A stretch of DNA of 64,000 nt from ZC4RG29 sp964521255 (GTDB lineage: Bacteria; Bacteroidota; Bacteroidia; Cytophagales; Cyclobacteriaceae). The stretch lies in the NCBI GenBank assembly GCA_964521255.1, contig CAZFRM010000008.1:62001-126000 (forward strand), in the 5' to 3' direction. Of the stretch, positions 18,305 to 27,917 are shown one piece after another; position 1 is the first letter of the stretch, and every line of letters begins with the position of its first letter. Both the position numbers and the translations under genes were made by a program. Below the pieces are notes generated by a model. The model was not told the origin of the DNA and searched no databases. It saw only the letters and a program-made list of their open reading frames with translations.

Positions 18305-18336
18305 AAAAGGAGGTTGCTTTGTGAGCAACCTCTTTT
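18305..18336 (-). terminator. Hairpin between the SusE-like gene and the six-hairpin glycosidase gene
   Basis: AAAAGGAGGTTGC (18305-18317) pairs with GCAACCTCTTTT (18325-18336) with one bulged base and a 7-nt loop. Minus-strand transcripts end the stem with a U-run. It lies 79 bp after the SusE-like stop and just before the glycosidase start (18293). It should therefore reduce read-through into the last gene, or the glycosidase may have its own promoter. Confidence 0.65.
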
Positions 18337-18415
18337 GTGATTATTTTATGATATAGATTACCGGATTTTTATATCCTGATCCTGTTACCGGATGAGTGAT
18401 GATAATTATATCCCT

Positions 18416-19894
18416 CTATTGTGGCTGGAAAATAATCGTTTCATATAATTGATTAACCGTAATTTTATAGTTACCCGGCTGGGCTATCTGCCATTTGTTA
18501 TCCGGATTTCCGCTTTTGATAAACTTCATAGGCATGATGGTATTAACAACGATATCCGGATGATTGGCTGGCGGCATAAAATAATCACCACCCCAGTTAC
18601 CTGTTCCTAACGGAATTTTAAATTCTCCAGCTATCAGTTCGCCTGTATAGGTGAATACATTCGGGTCACCGGCATCTGCCAGCATAGGATGTGGGTTATC
18701 AATGTTCCATCCTGCCGGTGTTGCATCCCCAACCATCCACAACTGCGCATAAGGCGTAAATTGTTTTATCCCGATGGTCAGGTCGCGAAGGTTTAGCGTA
18801 ATTTTATATGGACCAGGTTCAGTGATTCGCCACTTGTTATCCGGATTTCCGCCAGCAACAAGTTGAACACCGGTCAATGCAATATCTTGTTCATTAACCA
18901 AAGGCATGTAAAAGTCAGCGCCCCAGTTACCGGTTGATGTAGGTATTTTGAATTCACCAGCATTCAGGTTTTCATAGTAAGTGAAGACGAAAGGATCACT
19001 TGGGTCAACCGTCATTTCATTCGGATTGTCAATGTTCCATCCGTTGGGTGTTGCATCGCCGACAATCCATAACTGCGCATACGGTGGCTCATCCAGTTTC
19101 GCAATCGTAATATCCAGCTCAAATAAATCTACGGTTATGCTATAGGCGCCTGTCTCAGGTATTACAAATTTGTCATCGGGCTGGCTATCTTCCGTACGGT
19201 AAACTAACGCTGTCTCTGTCGCACCTTTGTTATAGGATGGCAGGAATTGTCCCAGTGTAGTGATGAGTTTAAATTCACCTGCTTTCAAAAGTCCCTCGTA
19301 GGTGAACACGGTAAGATCATCCGGGTTTGCCTGCATGGGTGAGGCATTGTCAGCGGACCATCCATTGGGTGCGGCATCTCCAATAATGTACAGGGTTGAT
19401 GTGACCGGCTCAAAAGATGTAATGATTACTGACAACGCATTAGAGTAAGTCGATTCCGCCGACGCAACTGCAGGTGTTGACTTTACACGGGCCTCCACTC
19501 CGGACTCCGTGCCAGGAGTATAACCCATTTCAAGCAAAATAGCATCCAGGTCTGTAGTCGTAAACTTTTTGCTATAGGTAGTCCGGCCCAGTTCGTATTC
19601 CAATGGCGCGGCGAAATTGCTTCCTGTCTTATCGAGCTGCAAGACATAATTAATTGAAGCATTAGTGCCTCCGTTATTGCCCGGCGTCCATGACAACGTA
19701 AGCACTTCTGTGTTGGCCGTCTTCGGACTTAACACAACAGAAGATTTATCCGATGTGATTACAGGTGCAGATGCTTCTATAGGCTTATAATCCTCATAAT
19801 CCATACAAGAGAAAGCAATTGAACACATGGTTAAAAAGAACAACCACGCTTTGAAGCTTCTCTTTTTTAAAACATCAATGTTCTTGTTATTCAT
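18416..19894 (-). CDS. SusE-like surface lipoprotein with three tandem SusE/SusF glycan-binding modules
   Basis: 492 residues from the ATG at 19894 (an upstream TTG is rejected). The lipobox is SIAFSC (Cys30). The N-terminal SusE domain (~35-160) has ITSDKSSVVLSPKTANTEVL and LSWTPGNNGG. Three modules of ~100 residues follow, each opening with the same phrase: LYIIGDAAPNGWSADN, LWIVGDATPNGWNIDN, and LWMVGDATPAGWNIDN. Each continues with a VFTY...AGEFK strand, as in the starch-binding C-terminal domains of SusE and SusF. Modules 2 and 3 are very similar (both with TGNWG and MP...), pointing to recent duplication. It should hold alpha-glucan at the cell surface for the GH66 enzyme next to it. 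Three modules after one SusE head resembles SusE and SusF combined. Confidence 0.88.
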   Translation of the reverse strand: MNNKNIDVLKKRSFKAWLFFLTMCSIAFSCMDYEDYKPIEASAPVITSDKSSVVLSPKTANTEVLTLSWTPGNNGGTNASINYVLQLDKTGSNFAAPLEYELGRTTYSKKFTTTDLDAILLEMGYTPGTESGVEARVKSTPAVASAESTYSNALSVIITSFEPVTSTLYIIGDAAPNGWSADNASPMQANPDDLTVFTYEGLLKAGEFKLITTLGQFLPSYNKGATETALVYRTEDSQPDDKFVIPETGAYSITVDLFELDITIAKLDEPPYAQLWIVGDATPNGWNIDNPNEMTVDPSDPFVFTYYENLNAGEFKIPTSTGNWGADFYMPLVNEQDIALTGVQLVAGGNPDNKWRITEPGPYKITLNLRDLTIGIKQFTPYAQLWMVGDATPAGWNIDNPHPMLADAGDPNVFTYTGELIAGEFKIPLGTGNWGGDYFMPPANHPDIVVNTIMPMKFIKSGNPDNKWQIAQPGNYKITVNQLYETIIFQPQ

Positions 19895-19934
19895 AAATAA
19901 TTTGGTTTGTCTCGTAAACAATAATTTTCAAATA

Positions 19935-21692
19935 CTAATATTCCAGGACGATCATATCCCAATACTTTAATTGAGGAAGTACAAAAGATACCTGACCTCC
20001 GGCCTGAGAAAATTCAAGCTCGCGCGAAGCGCCGTAATCAAAATCAGGGGATGCTACCCAAACTTTCTTTACTTCCTTTGCTGCGCTTACACGCACATTC
20101 ATTTGAGCGATAGAAGCCGGCTCAACCTGGATGCCTTTGGTATCCCGCCATTGATCAGTCGTTGCATTCCTGAAGTTGATCAGGTGAACCACCTGTTTAT
20201 CATTAAACTCTTTTCCGATGACAGCAACCTTGCCATTTACAGCCGGCCATGACTTCATGGTCACTTCTCCATTTACCGATTGCATGTCAACGGCATTAAA
20301 CATTCCGCCGTCCCGTAATAGATTTTGATAAGCTACCAGGAAGTCGTAATAAGTTATAAGAGCATCCCTGAGATCATTCCTCATTTGCAGATTGTCATTT
20401 GGAAAGTATTCCTTGCCCAGCATGTGCTCCCCTAATTCAAGATGCGATGCACCGAAGGCAAACATTACTGCATCTGCAAGCAGCACAGAGGGTGTGTTAA
20501 AATGCCCTGTGTTTGCCGCCAGATCATAATTGATATAGGCAGCCAATACCGTGTTTTTGGTGTTGCTGCTCATTGCATTGTTATCCTTTATGACCTGTGC
20601 CAGTGCATTGAACGATTCGTTCGGTGACCAAACTTCTGTGTATAAAAAATCTACCGGAGCCTGTGCTATGCTTTGCTGACCATATTGATTGACAGCGTTC
20701 ATCACCACTGATTTTGAAGGCGCTGCCTGTTTTGCAGCTTCAATAAATGGCTTGAAAGTTTCCGGCAGATTGATCACGTCACCCGAGTAGGTATAAAGTG
20801 TTTTGTCACGGTTCCCAACCTGATCCATGTGGTACCCATCGAAATCGTAGGCCTGATAAACCTTCTGGTTCTCTTTATTCAAATAGTTTTGCCAATCAAC
20901 ATTGGAGGGATCGGTAAATAAAATATCGCTTACAAAGGGCGGCTTTGGCAACGTAAATTTATCAATGCCGGAGCGCTCCTTATTGATATACATATACCAC
21001 GAAGAAGAAACACCGTTCGCTGACGCATTTTCCAGTGCGCCATACACAAGGTTATAGAACATCGCTTTCATGTTTCGATCATGGGCTTGTGAAATGTACT
21101 GTTGAATAGTAGAACGAAAATTCTCGCGATCAATAATATCCTTCCACGAGGCAGCGGGAGATTCACCTGTACCGGCAAGAGGCTGGTGATGTTTATAATG
21201 CCAGTCATAGAACTGCAAACCATTTATGTGATGCCTGTTAAGGTTAGCAATAACAGATTCGGTTTGTGTTTCACTTAGTTTCGGGAATTTGGACAGAAAG
21301 CCATAACGCGGAAATTTTTTCCAGTCAGATGATACGTCTATGCCGATCGTTGCCATTAACTTTTCTTCTCCGGCTGTCGCATCATACAACTCCGCCATAT
21401 AGCCTTTGAAATCCTCGCCAGCTGGCGACCACGTGATTGAGTTTGCCGATACACTCAGCTCATCAATCATTTTTCCAAGGTGTTTGAATTTGATCAGAGC
21501 AGAAGATGACAAGTTGCCGGCAACAGTTATTACGACATCTTCACCCAAAACATATCGGGCTTTATCTGTTGACAAGCTTACTGTCGTATCGTGTGAGGTC
21601 GATCGCTTTTCTGTTGCAGATTCAGGTGTATTGCAGCTTATACCACAACACATCACTGTTAAAATGCTTAATACAAAATATCTCATGAGCAT
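19935..21692 (-). CDS. GH66 endo-dextranase, lipoprotein
   Basis: 585 residues. The lipobox GISC puts the acylated Cys at 20. After an Ig-like domain (~35-120) comes the GH66 (beta/alpha)8 barrel (~130-480) with GLQFYDWHYKHHQPL (res 158-172), AMFYNLVYGALENA, FDGYHMDQVG (284-293, containing the nucleophile aspartate) and FLYTEVW (349-355, acid/base Glu353). A C-terminal beta domain ends the protein. GH66 cleaves internal alpha-1,6-glucosidic bonds of dextran and can also form cyclo-isomaltooligosaccharides. No CITase-specific insertion is obvious, so dextranase is favoured. It lies between the SusE-like and SusD genes and defines the locus as dextran-targeting. Lipidation suggests surface display. 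Confidence 0.93.
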   Translation of the reverse strand: MLMRYFVLSILTVMCCGISCNTPESATEKRSTSHDTTVSLSTDKARYVLGEDVVITVAGNLSSSALIKFKHLGKMIDELSVSANSITWSPAGEDFKGYMAELYDATAGEEKLMATIGIDVSSDWKKFPRYGFLSKFPKLSETQTESVIANLNRHHINGLQFYDWHYKHHQPLAGTGESPAASWKDIIDRENFRSTIQQYISQAHDRNMKAMFYNLVYGALENASANGVSSSWYMYINKERSGIDKFTLPKPPFVSDILFTDPSNVDWQNYLNKENQKVYQAYDFDGYHMDQVGNRDKTLYTYSGDVINLPETFKPFIEAAKQAAPSKSVVMNAVNQYGQQSIAQAPVDFLYTEVWSPNESFNALAQVIKDNNAMSSNTKNTVLAAYINYDLAANTGHFNTPSVLLADAVMFAFGASHLELGEHMLGKEYFPNDNLQMRNDLRDALITYYDFLVAYQNLLRDGGMFNAVDMQSVNGEVTMKSWPAVNGKVAVIGKEFNDKQVVHLINFRNATTDQWRDTKGIQVEPASIAQMNVRVSAAKEVKKVWVASPDFDYGASRELEFSQAGGQVSFVLPQLKYWDMIVLEY

Positions 21693-21763
21693 ACGGTTAT
21701 CGTGAACATTGAATTCCTGTCAGGCACTGCTGCATGCATGACCGCCTGTAACTCTCTTTAAAT

Positions 21764-23236
21764 TCAATAACCGGGATTTTGCGTGAGATTCGGATTAGCC
21801 GCTCTTTCCAGTTGAGGAATTGGCAGGAGCAGAAATTTTTCACTTGCATTGATTTTACCAATACTGTGTAAAAACTCAAGTCCGTAATTCCCGTTTTGTA
21901 CCCTGATCAGGTCAAACCACCGATGACCTTCAAATGCTAGTTCCATCCTGCGCTCGTGGAGCACTGCATCGCGGAAAGCATTTTGTGACAAGCCTGTAAG
22001 GTCTCCGAGTCCTGCGCGGTTTCTGACCTCATTCAATGGATCTTCAGCTTCAGTTGTTCTGCTCAGTTCATTAAGCGCTTCGGCCTTCATCAGGAGAACA
22101 TCTGCAAAACGAAGAACAGGAAAATTAAGCGGGCTTGTATCGTAAGCGGAGGAAAGAGATCTTGGAACTAAAAATTTACGCAGGTTATAACCGGTAGTTG
22201 AGTAAGACGCGCTATAATCCTGTCCATCAAATTGCTCCCCTCCTTCGTATAGTACGGTAATATCCATTCGCAAATCACCAGGCTCATAAGCATCTATAAA
22301 TTCCTGTGTGGGCTGATTCCATCCATACCCTCCTTCAACCATATTGCTGTTTCGCGGACCCGTGAAGGCGCTTGTCCAGGATGCCTGGTTGTCATCATTC
22401 CAGAAACTTGCAGCCGTTTTACCAAAGTATTGTACCTCGAAAAGCGACTCGATGGAATTTTCTGTAAGCGGACTAAAGTTATCGGCATAATTATCGTTCA
22501 GCGCATAGCCTAATGTTTCAATTTGTTCACACAGCGCCACTACCTGCTCCCATTGTCTCAGCGTGAGGTAAACTTTTGCGAGCATGCCCAATGCTGCACC
22601 TTTGGACGCACGACCTACATCTCCTGAACCATAAGACTCTCTTGATGGCAGTTGCTCACTTGCCTCTGTAAAATCTTTTATTATCTGAGCATATACCTCA
22701 GTAGCGGGAGTTCTTGATGGACGAAGATCATCACCGGGATATTGCGGCGTTAATATCAACGGCACATCGCCAAAATAACGAACCAGTATGAAGTAATAAA
22801 GACCACGCAAAAACTTTGCTTCACCTAAAATCCTGTTCTTAAGTGCTTCATCCATTTCGATGGCAGGCACCTTTTCCAGGACAACGTTGCTGTAAAGAAT
22901 CCCTGGAGCCGGACCTCGCCATAAGTCCAGTACCCCGGCATTATCCGGTGTAGTAACAAAATTTGCAAGGTCTTGTGTTTCCTGACCGTCAGTTCCTCCA
23001 CCCGCGCCAACAATGCTGTTACCGGCAAAAATATCGGAAGTCCACATCCGCAGATTAAAAAGCTTGGGCCATTGTAGTGGCTGGTAAGCTGCGTTTATCG
23101 CTGCAATGGCATCGGCCTCCGTCTTGTAAAAGTTAGAAGAGTTTACCGTGTCTTTCGGAACTTCATTCAAGAAATCATCGCATGCCGTAAACAACAGGAT
23201 GAAAAGTATTATAGAAGAATATTTTATTGATTTCAT
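21764..23236 (-). CDS. SusD/RagB surface glycan-binding lipoprotein (dextran locus)
   Basis: 490 residues. The signal and classical SusD opening FTACDDFLNEVPKDTVN put the lipidated Cys at 19. Helical TPR scaffold motifs ILGEAKFLRGLYYFILVRYFGDVPLI, GRASKGAALGMLAKVYL and the C-terminal HERRMELAFEGHRWFDLIR are all standard for the family. It binds the oligosaccharide and acts as the lid of the SusC encoded 17 bp upstream. The GH66 gene follows 71 bp downstream, so the ligand is most likely dextran or isomaltooligosaccharides. Confidence 0.94.
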   Translation of the reverse strand: MKSIKYSSIILFILLFTACDDFLNEVPKDTVNSSNFYKTEADAIAAINAAYQPLQWPKLFNLRMWTSDIFAGNSIVGAGGGTDGQETQDLANFVTTPDNAGVLDLWRGPAPGILYSNVVLEKVPAIEMDEALKNRILGEAKFLRGLYYFILVRYFGDVPLILTPQYPGDDLRPSRTPATEVYAQIIKDFTEASEQLPSRESYGSGDVGRASKGAALGMLAKVYLTLRQWEQVVALCEQIETLGYALNDNYADNFSPLTENSIESLFEVQYFGKTAASFWNDDNQASWTSAFTGPRNSNMVEGGYGWNQPTQEFIDAYEPGDLRMDITVLYEGGEQFDGQDYSASYSTTGYNLRKFLVPRSLSSAYDTSPLNFPVLRFADVLLMKAEALNELSRTTEAEDPLNEVRNRAGLGDLTGLSQNAFRDAVLHERRMELAFEGHRWFDLIRVQNGNYGLEFLHSIGKINASEKFLLLPIPQLERAANPNLTQNPGY

Positions 23237-23253
23237 AAGATAGACGTTAAGGA

Positions 23254-26200
23254 TTAAAAACTAACATTTACGCCAAAGCTTATTGTCCTTGTCACCGGAT
23301 AAACATTGAAGTCTATACCGTTTACACCAACTTCCGGATCTATGCCTGAGTAATTTGTGAACGTGTAAAGATTCTGACCTGAAGCGTAGATGCGTGCCGT
23401 CGTAAGCTTAAGCTTTTCAGTATATGCTTTAGGCAGTGTATAACCTAGGGTTACATTCTTGATCCTCACATACGATCCGTCCTCAATGAATCGGTCAGAC
23501 CCACGTGAATTTTTATTTGGATCATTATAGATAGCGCGTGGGATTGAGGCGCCAGTATTTTCGGGTGTCCAACGGTCTAGCACGGCAGTTGTTTGATTTT
23601 GTGCAACTGACATGCCTTCCTGCCAGATCCTGTTCGCGTTGAAAATTTTATGTCCGGCAAGTCCCTGAACAAAAATGCTCAGGTCAAAACCTTTCCAGGC
23701 AAACGTATTGTTTAGGGCGAAAATAAATTTCGGATTTGGATTACCGATGAACGTTCTGTCCTCGTCATCAATGCGCCCATCGTTATTAAGATCTTTGAAT
23801 CGAATGTCGCCAGGCGATGTTCGGTTGAATGCATCGTCTCCGGGTTGCTGTGTTGCATAGGCATCAACTTCTTCCTGTGTTTGGAATATCCCGTTTGTTA
23901 CGTAACCAAAGAAGGCGTTGTATGGATGACCATTTTGCTGAAGCGCTACATAATAGTTTATGTTCCCGTCAATCTGCCCGGCAGGTAAAGGAACGGTATC
24001 ATTCAGATTTACAATTTGGTTCCGTATAAAAGTGAAGTTCAGACTTGTATTCCATGTGAATGCTCCATTCAGATTATTTGTATTTACACTTACCTCAACA
24101 CCGCTGTTCCTCATTTTTCCTGCGTTCACAAAAGGGCGGAGGTCTTGTCCAAAAGCATAATCGCGATAACCTGTAGAAATTGGCACCGCACCACGCACCA
24201 GCATATTCTCTGTATTCTTGACGAAAGCATCAAAGGTTATTCCAATGCGATTGTTAAGCAAGGATGCATCAAATCCCAGGTTAGCCTGCATTACCGATTC
24301 CCATCTTACGTTTGGATTAGGCATAGCCTGCGGGTAAGTCGTTTGCACCAGTTGACCGTTAAAATTGTATGATCCGGTTTGAAGCACCGATGCAAATGAA
24401 TAGTTGCCAATTTCCTGGTTCCCCGTTTCACCATAGCCACCCCGTATCTTAAGATCGTCAAACAGTTCCACACCATTGAAAAAATCTTCATTGGAAATTC
24501 GCCATGCCGCTGAAACAGAAGGGAATGTTCCATATCTATTCGTTTCTCCAAAGCGTGAAGACCCATCTCTGCGAACCGTTGCTGTTAACAGGTATTTATC
24601 TTTGAAAGCATAGTTTACACGACCAATAAATGAAAGTAACGACCAGGCTGACCCATTTCCATAAGAGGCCATGTTAGTTTGGCTGCCGCTGTTCAACTGT
24701 TGCGTTACGTCACTGGCAAACCCCTCCCTGTATCCGCCAATGAAATCAAAATTATTATGCTGCGCACTGATCCCTGCCAGAGCAGTTATATCATGAACAT
24801 CTTTAATGCTTGTGGTGTAGGTCAGTGTATTATCCCACAGCCAGGTGAACGATTTGTTGCTGGATTGATTAAGGGTTGAAAATGGTTGTGGTAAAGGCTT
24901 CCAATCATATTTCGGGCTCCATGTGCGATCGTCCCAAAAATTAGCCTGAAGACCTGCGATGGATTTGAAAACCAGATTTTTTAAAATATCAGCTTCACCG
25001 TAGATAGATCCAATCAGGTTGTAACCTTTTGTTGAGTTCTTAATCAGTTCAGCCTGGCCTATGGGGTTGGTCACATCGCCATACCATTGCGGTAACCCGC
25101 TTGGGCCGGAGTATGTTCCATCCGAATTCAGGATAGGCTGAACAGGCAAGGCAGCCATCGTATTTTGAACATCATATGCGCCACTTGTCTTCACATCGTG
25201 ATTGAGCGTAAGATTGTTTCCGAAACGCACTCTGTCAAATACAGTATAGTCGGAATTGAATTGAAGTGTATAGCGCTTAAATCCAGTGTTGATGATAATT
25301 CCATCCTGGTTCAGCACATTTCCTGATACATAATAATTTGATTTTTCAGTGCTTCCCGAATATGAAACAGAATAATTCTGCATGGGAGCAGTGTGAAATA
25401 AAGCATCGAGCCAGTCCGTACCTTCTCCAAGAGAAGCCGGATCAGCATACTCAGGATTAGTAGCCAGTCCGTTATTTTGAAGCATTTCGTTATTCAATGC
25501 TGCGAACTGTGATGCATTGAGCATCTCAACCATGTTTGTCGGCTCTTGCACAGCGTAGTAATAGTTAAGATTCAAGCTGCTTTTCTTGCCTTTGCCGCGC
25601 TTTGTCGTTACGATGATAACGCCATTTGCTCCGCGTGAGCCATAGACGGCAGCAGCAGAAGCATCTTTTAATACTTGTATGGATTCAATGTCATCCGGAT
25701 TTAATGTATTAAGCCCGGATGATACCGGCACGCCGTCTATAACCAATAGTGGACTGCTGTTATTAAAAGTAGAAGTACCCCTGATTCGAAAAGTTGCGTC
25801 TGCGCCAGGAACACCGGAAGAGAGCACCTGCAATCCTGCCACACGCCCCTGCATGGCATCACTTATGCTTGGCACCGGAAGGGATTTAAGATCATCAACA
25901 GCTACCGATCCCACCGAACCGGTAACATCTCTTTTCTCCTGTGTACCATAGCCGACAACCACTACTTCGCCAAGTGAAATGACTTCAGTTTTCATCAATA
26001 CATCAATGGTGGTCTGGTCGCCTACTAATACTTCTTTGTTCTGATAGCCAATAAAAGAGAATGTCAATATTGAATTCTTGTCCGTTATCGACAAAACATA
26101 GTCGCCGTATGAATCAGTAGAAGTTCCGTTTGTGGTACCTTTCTCTACCACGTTAACGCCAGGCAAGGGTTGACCTGATTCATCCGTAACTTTGCCCGCT

Positions 26201-26619
26201 ACCCTGATTGCAAATTCATCTTCGATTACACCTGATGAATTAAGCGAAGCAGTTTCACGTTTCGGTTTTAGTATAATCTCGTTTTCCTTAACAAGGAATT
26301 GAATGCTCGTTCCAAAAAGCTTTTCAAAAACACTGCCAAGGCTGACGTTATTAACCTTCATTGAAACTTTGCTATTAGCTTGCATAATCACCTCAGGGCT
26401 ATAGGTAAAGCTAACCATGGCCTGCTTTTCAAGCTTGGCCAGAACGGTGATTATATCCTCATTGATTACATTGATGGTGACCTTTCGCTCCAACACCTGC
26501 TGGCCATTAATGTCAGCAGCGCACACAAGCGTGGCGAAAGTAATCATCATTGTTATCTGAACCAGGGACACTCTCATAAGGAAATAGACTACATCTTGAA
26601 TAGATTTAGTTTTATTCAT
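23254..26619 (-). CDS. SusC/RagA TonB-dependent transporter with STN domain (dextran locus)
   Basis: 1121 residues from the ATG at 26619. An upstream ATG at 26670 would add 17 residues but lies inside a leader hairpin (26663-26682). The context AAAGTTATG at 26619 also matches that of the other STN-SusC (48019). Order: signal peptide, STN secretin/TonB N-terminal domain (~37-105) that contacts FecR, carboxypeptidase-like domain (~125-205), plug with GEVVVVGYGTQEKRDVTG and LKDASAAAVYGSRGANGVI, then the barrel. The STN domain shows this transporter also signals: ligand binding should release the FecR partner (26781-27806) and activate the divergent sigma factor. It imports the oligosaccharides produced by the GH66 enzyme. 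Confidence 0.94.
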   Translation of the reverse strand: MNKTKSIQDVVYFLMRVSLVQITMMITFATLVCAADINGQQVLERKVTINVINEDIITVLAKLEKQAMVSFTYSPEVIMQANSKVSMKVNNVSLGSVFEKLFGTSIQFLVKENEIILKPKRETASLNSSGVIEDEFAIRVAGKVTDESGQPLPGVNVVEKGTTNGTSTDSYGDYVLSITDKNSILTFSFIGYQNKEVLVGDQTTIDVLMKTEVISLGEVVVVGYGTQEKRDVTGSVGSVAVDDLKSLPVPSISDAMQGRVAGLQVLSSGVPGADATFRIRGTSTFNNSSPLLVIDGVPVSSGLNTLNPDDIESIQVLKDASAAAVYGSRGANGVIIVTTKRGKGKKSSLNLNYYYAVQEPTNMVEMLNASQFAALNNEMLQNNGLATNPEYADPASLGEGTDWLDALFHTAPMQNYSVSYSGSTEKSNYYVSGNVLNQDGIIINTGFKRYTLQFNSDYTVFDRVRFGNNLTLNHDVKTSGAYDVQNTMAALPVQPILNSDGTYSGPSGLPQWYGDVTNPIGQAELIKNSTKGYNLIGSIYGEADILKNLVFKSIAGLQANFWDDRTWSPKYDWKPLPQPFSTLNQSSNKSFTWLWDNTLTYTTSIKDVHDITALAGISAQHNNFDFIGGYREGFASDVTQQLNSGSQTNMASYGNGSAWSLLSFIGRVNYAFKDKYLLTATVRRDGSSRFGETNRYGTFPSVSAAWRISNEDFFNGVELFDDLKIRGGYGETGNQEIGNYSFASVLQTGSYNFNGQLVQTTYPQAMPNPNVRWESVMQANLGFDASLLNNRIGITFDAFVKNTENMLVRGAVPISTGYRDYAFGQDLRPFVNAGKMRNSGVEVSVNTNNLNGAFTWNTSLNFTFIRNQIVNLNDTVPLPAGQIDGNINYYVALQQNGHPYNAFFGYVTNGIFQTQEEVDAYATQQPGDDAFNRTSPGDIRFKDLNNDGRIDDEDRTFIGNPNPKFIFALNNTFAWKGFDLSIFVQGLAGHKIFNANRIWQEGMSVAQNQTTAVLDRWTPENTGASIPRAIYNDPNKNSRGSDRFIEDGSYVRIKNVTLGYTLPKAYTEKLKLTTARIYASGQNLYTFTNYSGIDPEVGVNGIDFNVYPVTRTISFGVNVSF

Positions 26620-26662
26620 AACTTTAATAAGTTTTTGTTTGGAAAAGGCAGAAACAAGACGT

Positions 26663-26682
26663 TTCCCCATCTCAATGGGGAA
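26663..26682. promoter_or_regulatory. Short hairpin in the susC leader
   Basis: TTCCCCAT (26663-26670) and ATGGGGAA (26675-26682) are perfectly complementary around a 4-nt loop. It lies ~44 nt before the preferred susC start. It would bury the alternative upstream ATG at 26670, which argues against that start. No such hairpin was seen at the same place in the second STN-SusC locus. Confidence 0.5.
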
Positions 26683-26693
26683 GCATCGAACAG

Positions 26694-26730
26694 GCCGCTG
26701 ATGGTAACGACATCATCGGCTTTGTTTTTT
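26694..26730 (+). terminator. Conserved FecR-SusC stem-loop with plus-strand T-tract; candidate terminator of an antisense RNA
   Basis: GCCGCTGATG (26694-26703) pairs with CATCATCGGC (26711-26720) with one mismatch around the loop GTAACGA. The plus strand continues TTTGTTTTTTT, a good intrinsic-terminator tail. The minus strand (the susC direction) has no U-run after the stem. The spacing is 60 nt to the FecR stop codon and 74 nt to the susC start. The same arrangement, with loop GTACGAA, is at 48095-48123. Confidence 0.65.
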
Positions 26731-26780
26731 TGTAATAAAGGGTTATGTAGAATTTCGCATAAGCAATTTGATTTGGTTAA

Positions 26781-27806
26781 TTATTGATTCTGAACAGGCT
26801 CCAATTTTTTGATTTTAATAGTACCATCATCAATGGTATATTCGGCCCCAATGGCTTCACAAATACTGTCAATTCTGTCGAAAAGACTTTGACTGGAAAT
26901 GGTTATTGTCAATGAGCGATCCCGGAAAACTTGCTGATCATATTCTATTTGCACACCATACATTTTTTCCAGTGCGGTAAAGATCTCCTTAATAGGCGCT
27001 GCATTAAACTTCACAATTCGCTCTTCCTCTTCTCTTGAAATAATAATTTTAGGATCGCTAACCAATGTATGGTCTATCTGATCCTTCTCCGCATTATATA
27101 TAGCCTGATGATTAGCAGTAAGAACTACAGAAGCGGGCGGATCCCGAAAAATATCAAGGATATCTTTTCTTTTGTAAACAGAAACTTTGCCCGTCTTAAC
27201 GGCAACCACAATATCTTTATCGTTAGAAAGAGCCTTTACGCTGAAGCTTGTTCCAAGTACTTTAGTGACCACTGTCTGCGCATATACAAAAAACGGTTTC
27301 TCAGGATTATGTGCGACATCAAAAAAGGCTTCTCCCTCAAGAAAAACTTTTCTTTCGTTGTCATTAAAATCAAAAGCAATGCTTAGCGAACTATTTGGCT
27401 GAAGAGAAACTTTTGAAGAATCAGGAAGCTTAACGATTTTAATAGAAGAACTTTCATTGATTATGTGCTCTCTGTTTTTAAAGAAAGAAAATTCTTTTCC
27501 GTTCAATGGATCAGGTTTGTCAGGTGTGTATAAATAAACAAACGCAATCCCGATAATTAGTACGGCCGCGGCGGCAGCCAGTGGTTTCCAAAGAGGTAAC
27601 ACACGATGCTTTGGATGAATTCTCCGACGGATCATTCTTAAATCAATCTCATCCAGCATGCGTTGATTTTCATCATCCAATGTAGGATAATCATGTTCGC
27701 CTTCCAGGGAAGCGTACCATTGCTCAACCCAACCTTTTTCCTCCTTAGTGGCGGTTCCGTTAAGAAAACGTTCAAGTAGCTTTTTTAAATCTTGCTTTGA
27801 CGTCAT
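26781..27806 (-). CDS. FecR-family anti-sigma factor (dextran locus)
   Basis: 341 residues from the ATG at 27806. The longer frame to 27890 would run towards the divergent sigma start and begins with an unlikely basic stretch. A cytosolic N-terminal helical domain (~1-65) binds the sigma factor. One membrane helix follows at ~72-93 (PLAAAAAVLIIGIAFVYLY). The periplasmic FecR beta-domain (~115-235) has LPDSSKVSLQPNSSLS, VFLEGEAFFDVAHNPEKPF and VVTKVLGTSFSVKAL. A C-terminal STN-like domain (~275-340) interacts with the SusC STN domain. It heads the SusC-SusD-GH66 operon and is divergent from its sigma factor (111 bp between starts), not downstream of it as is usual. Confidence 0.92.
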   Translation of the reverse strand: MTSKQDLKKLLERFLNGTATKEEKGWVEQWYASLEGEHDYPTLDDENQRMLDEIDLRMIRRRIHPKHRVLPLWKPLAAAAAVLIIGIAFVYLYTPDKPDPLNGKEFSFFKNREHIINESSSIKIVKLPDSSKVSLQPNSSLSIAFDFNDNERKVFLEGEAFFDVAHNPEKPFFVYAQTVVTKVLGTSFSVKALSNDKDIVVAVKTGKVSVYKRKDILDIFRDPPASVVLTANHQAIYNAEKDQIDHTLVSDPKIIISREEEERIVKFNAAPIKEIFTALEKMYGVQIEYDQQVFRDRSLTITISSQSLFDRIDSICEAIGAEYTIDDGTIKIKKLEPVQNQ

Positions 27807-27917
27807 ATATGTATAAGTCAACTCAGACCAAAAAAAGGCTAACCGTTTTTGAAAAAAAATTTTAAAAAAGCAATCGGAATCGCAAACCATTGACTTTGGT
27901 TTAATAGTTTCTTAACA

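Noticed and set aside
19935..21692. Cycloisomaltooligosaccharide glucanotransferase instead of dextranase
   Set aside because: The length (585 residues) leaves no room for the CBM35 insertion typical of those GH66 transferases, so dextranase is favoured.
26620..26670. ATG at 26670 as the start of the dextran-locus SusC
   Set aside because: It lies inside a stable leader hairpin, and the ATG at 26619 has the same AAAGTTATG context as the other STN-SusC.
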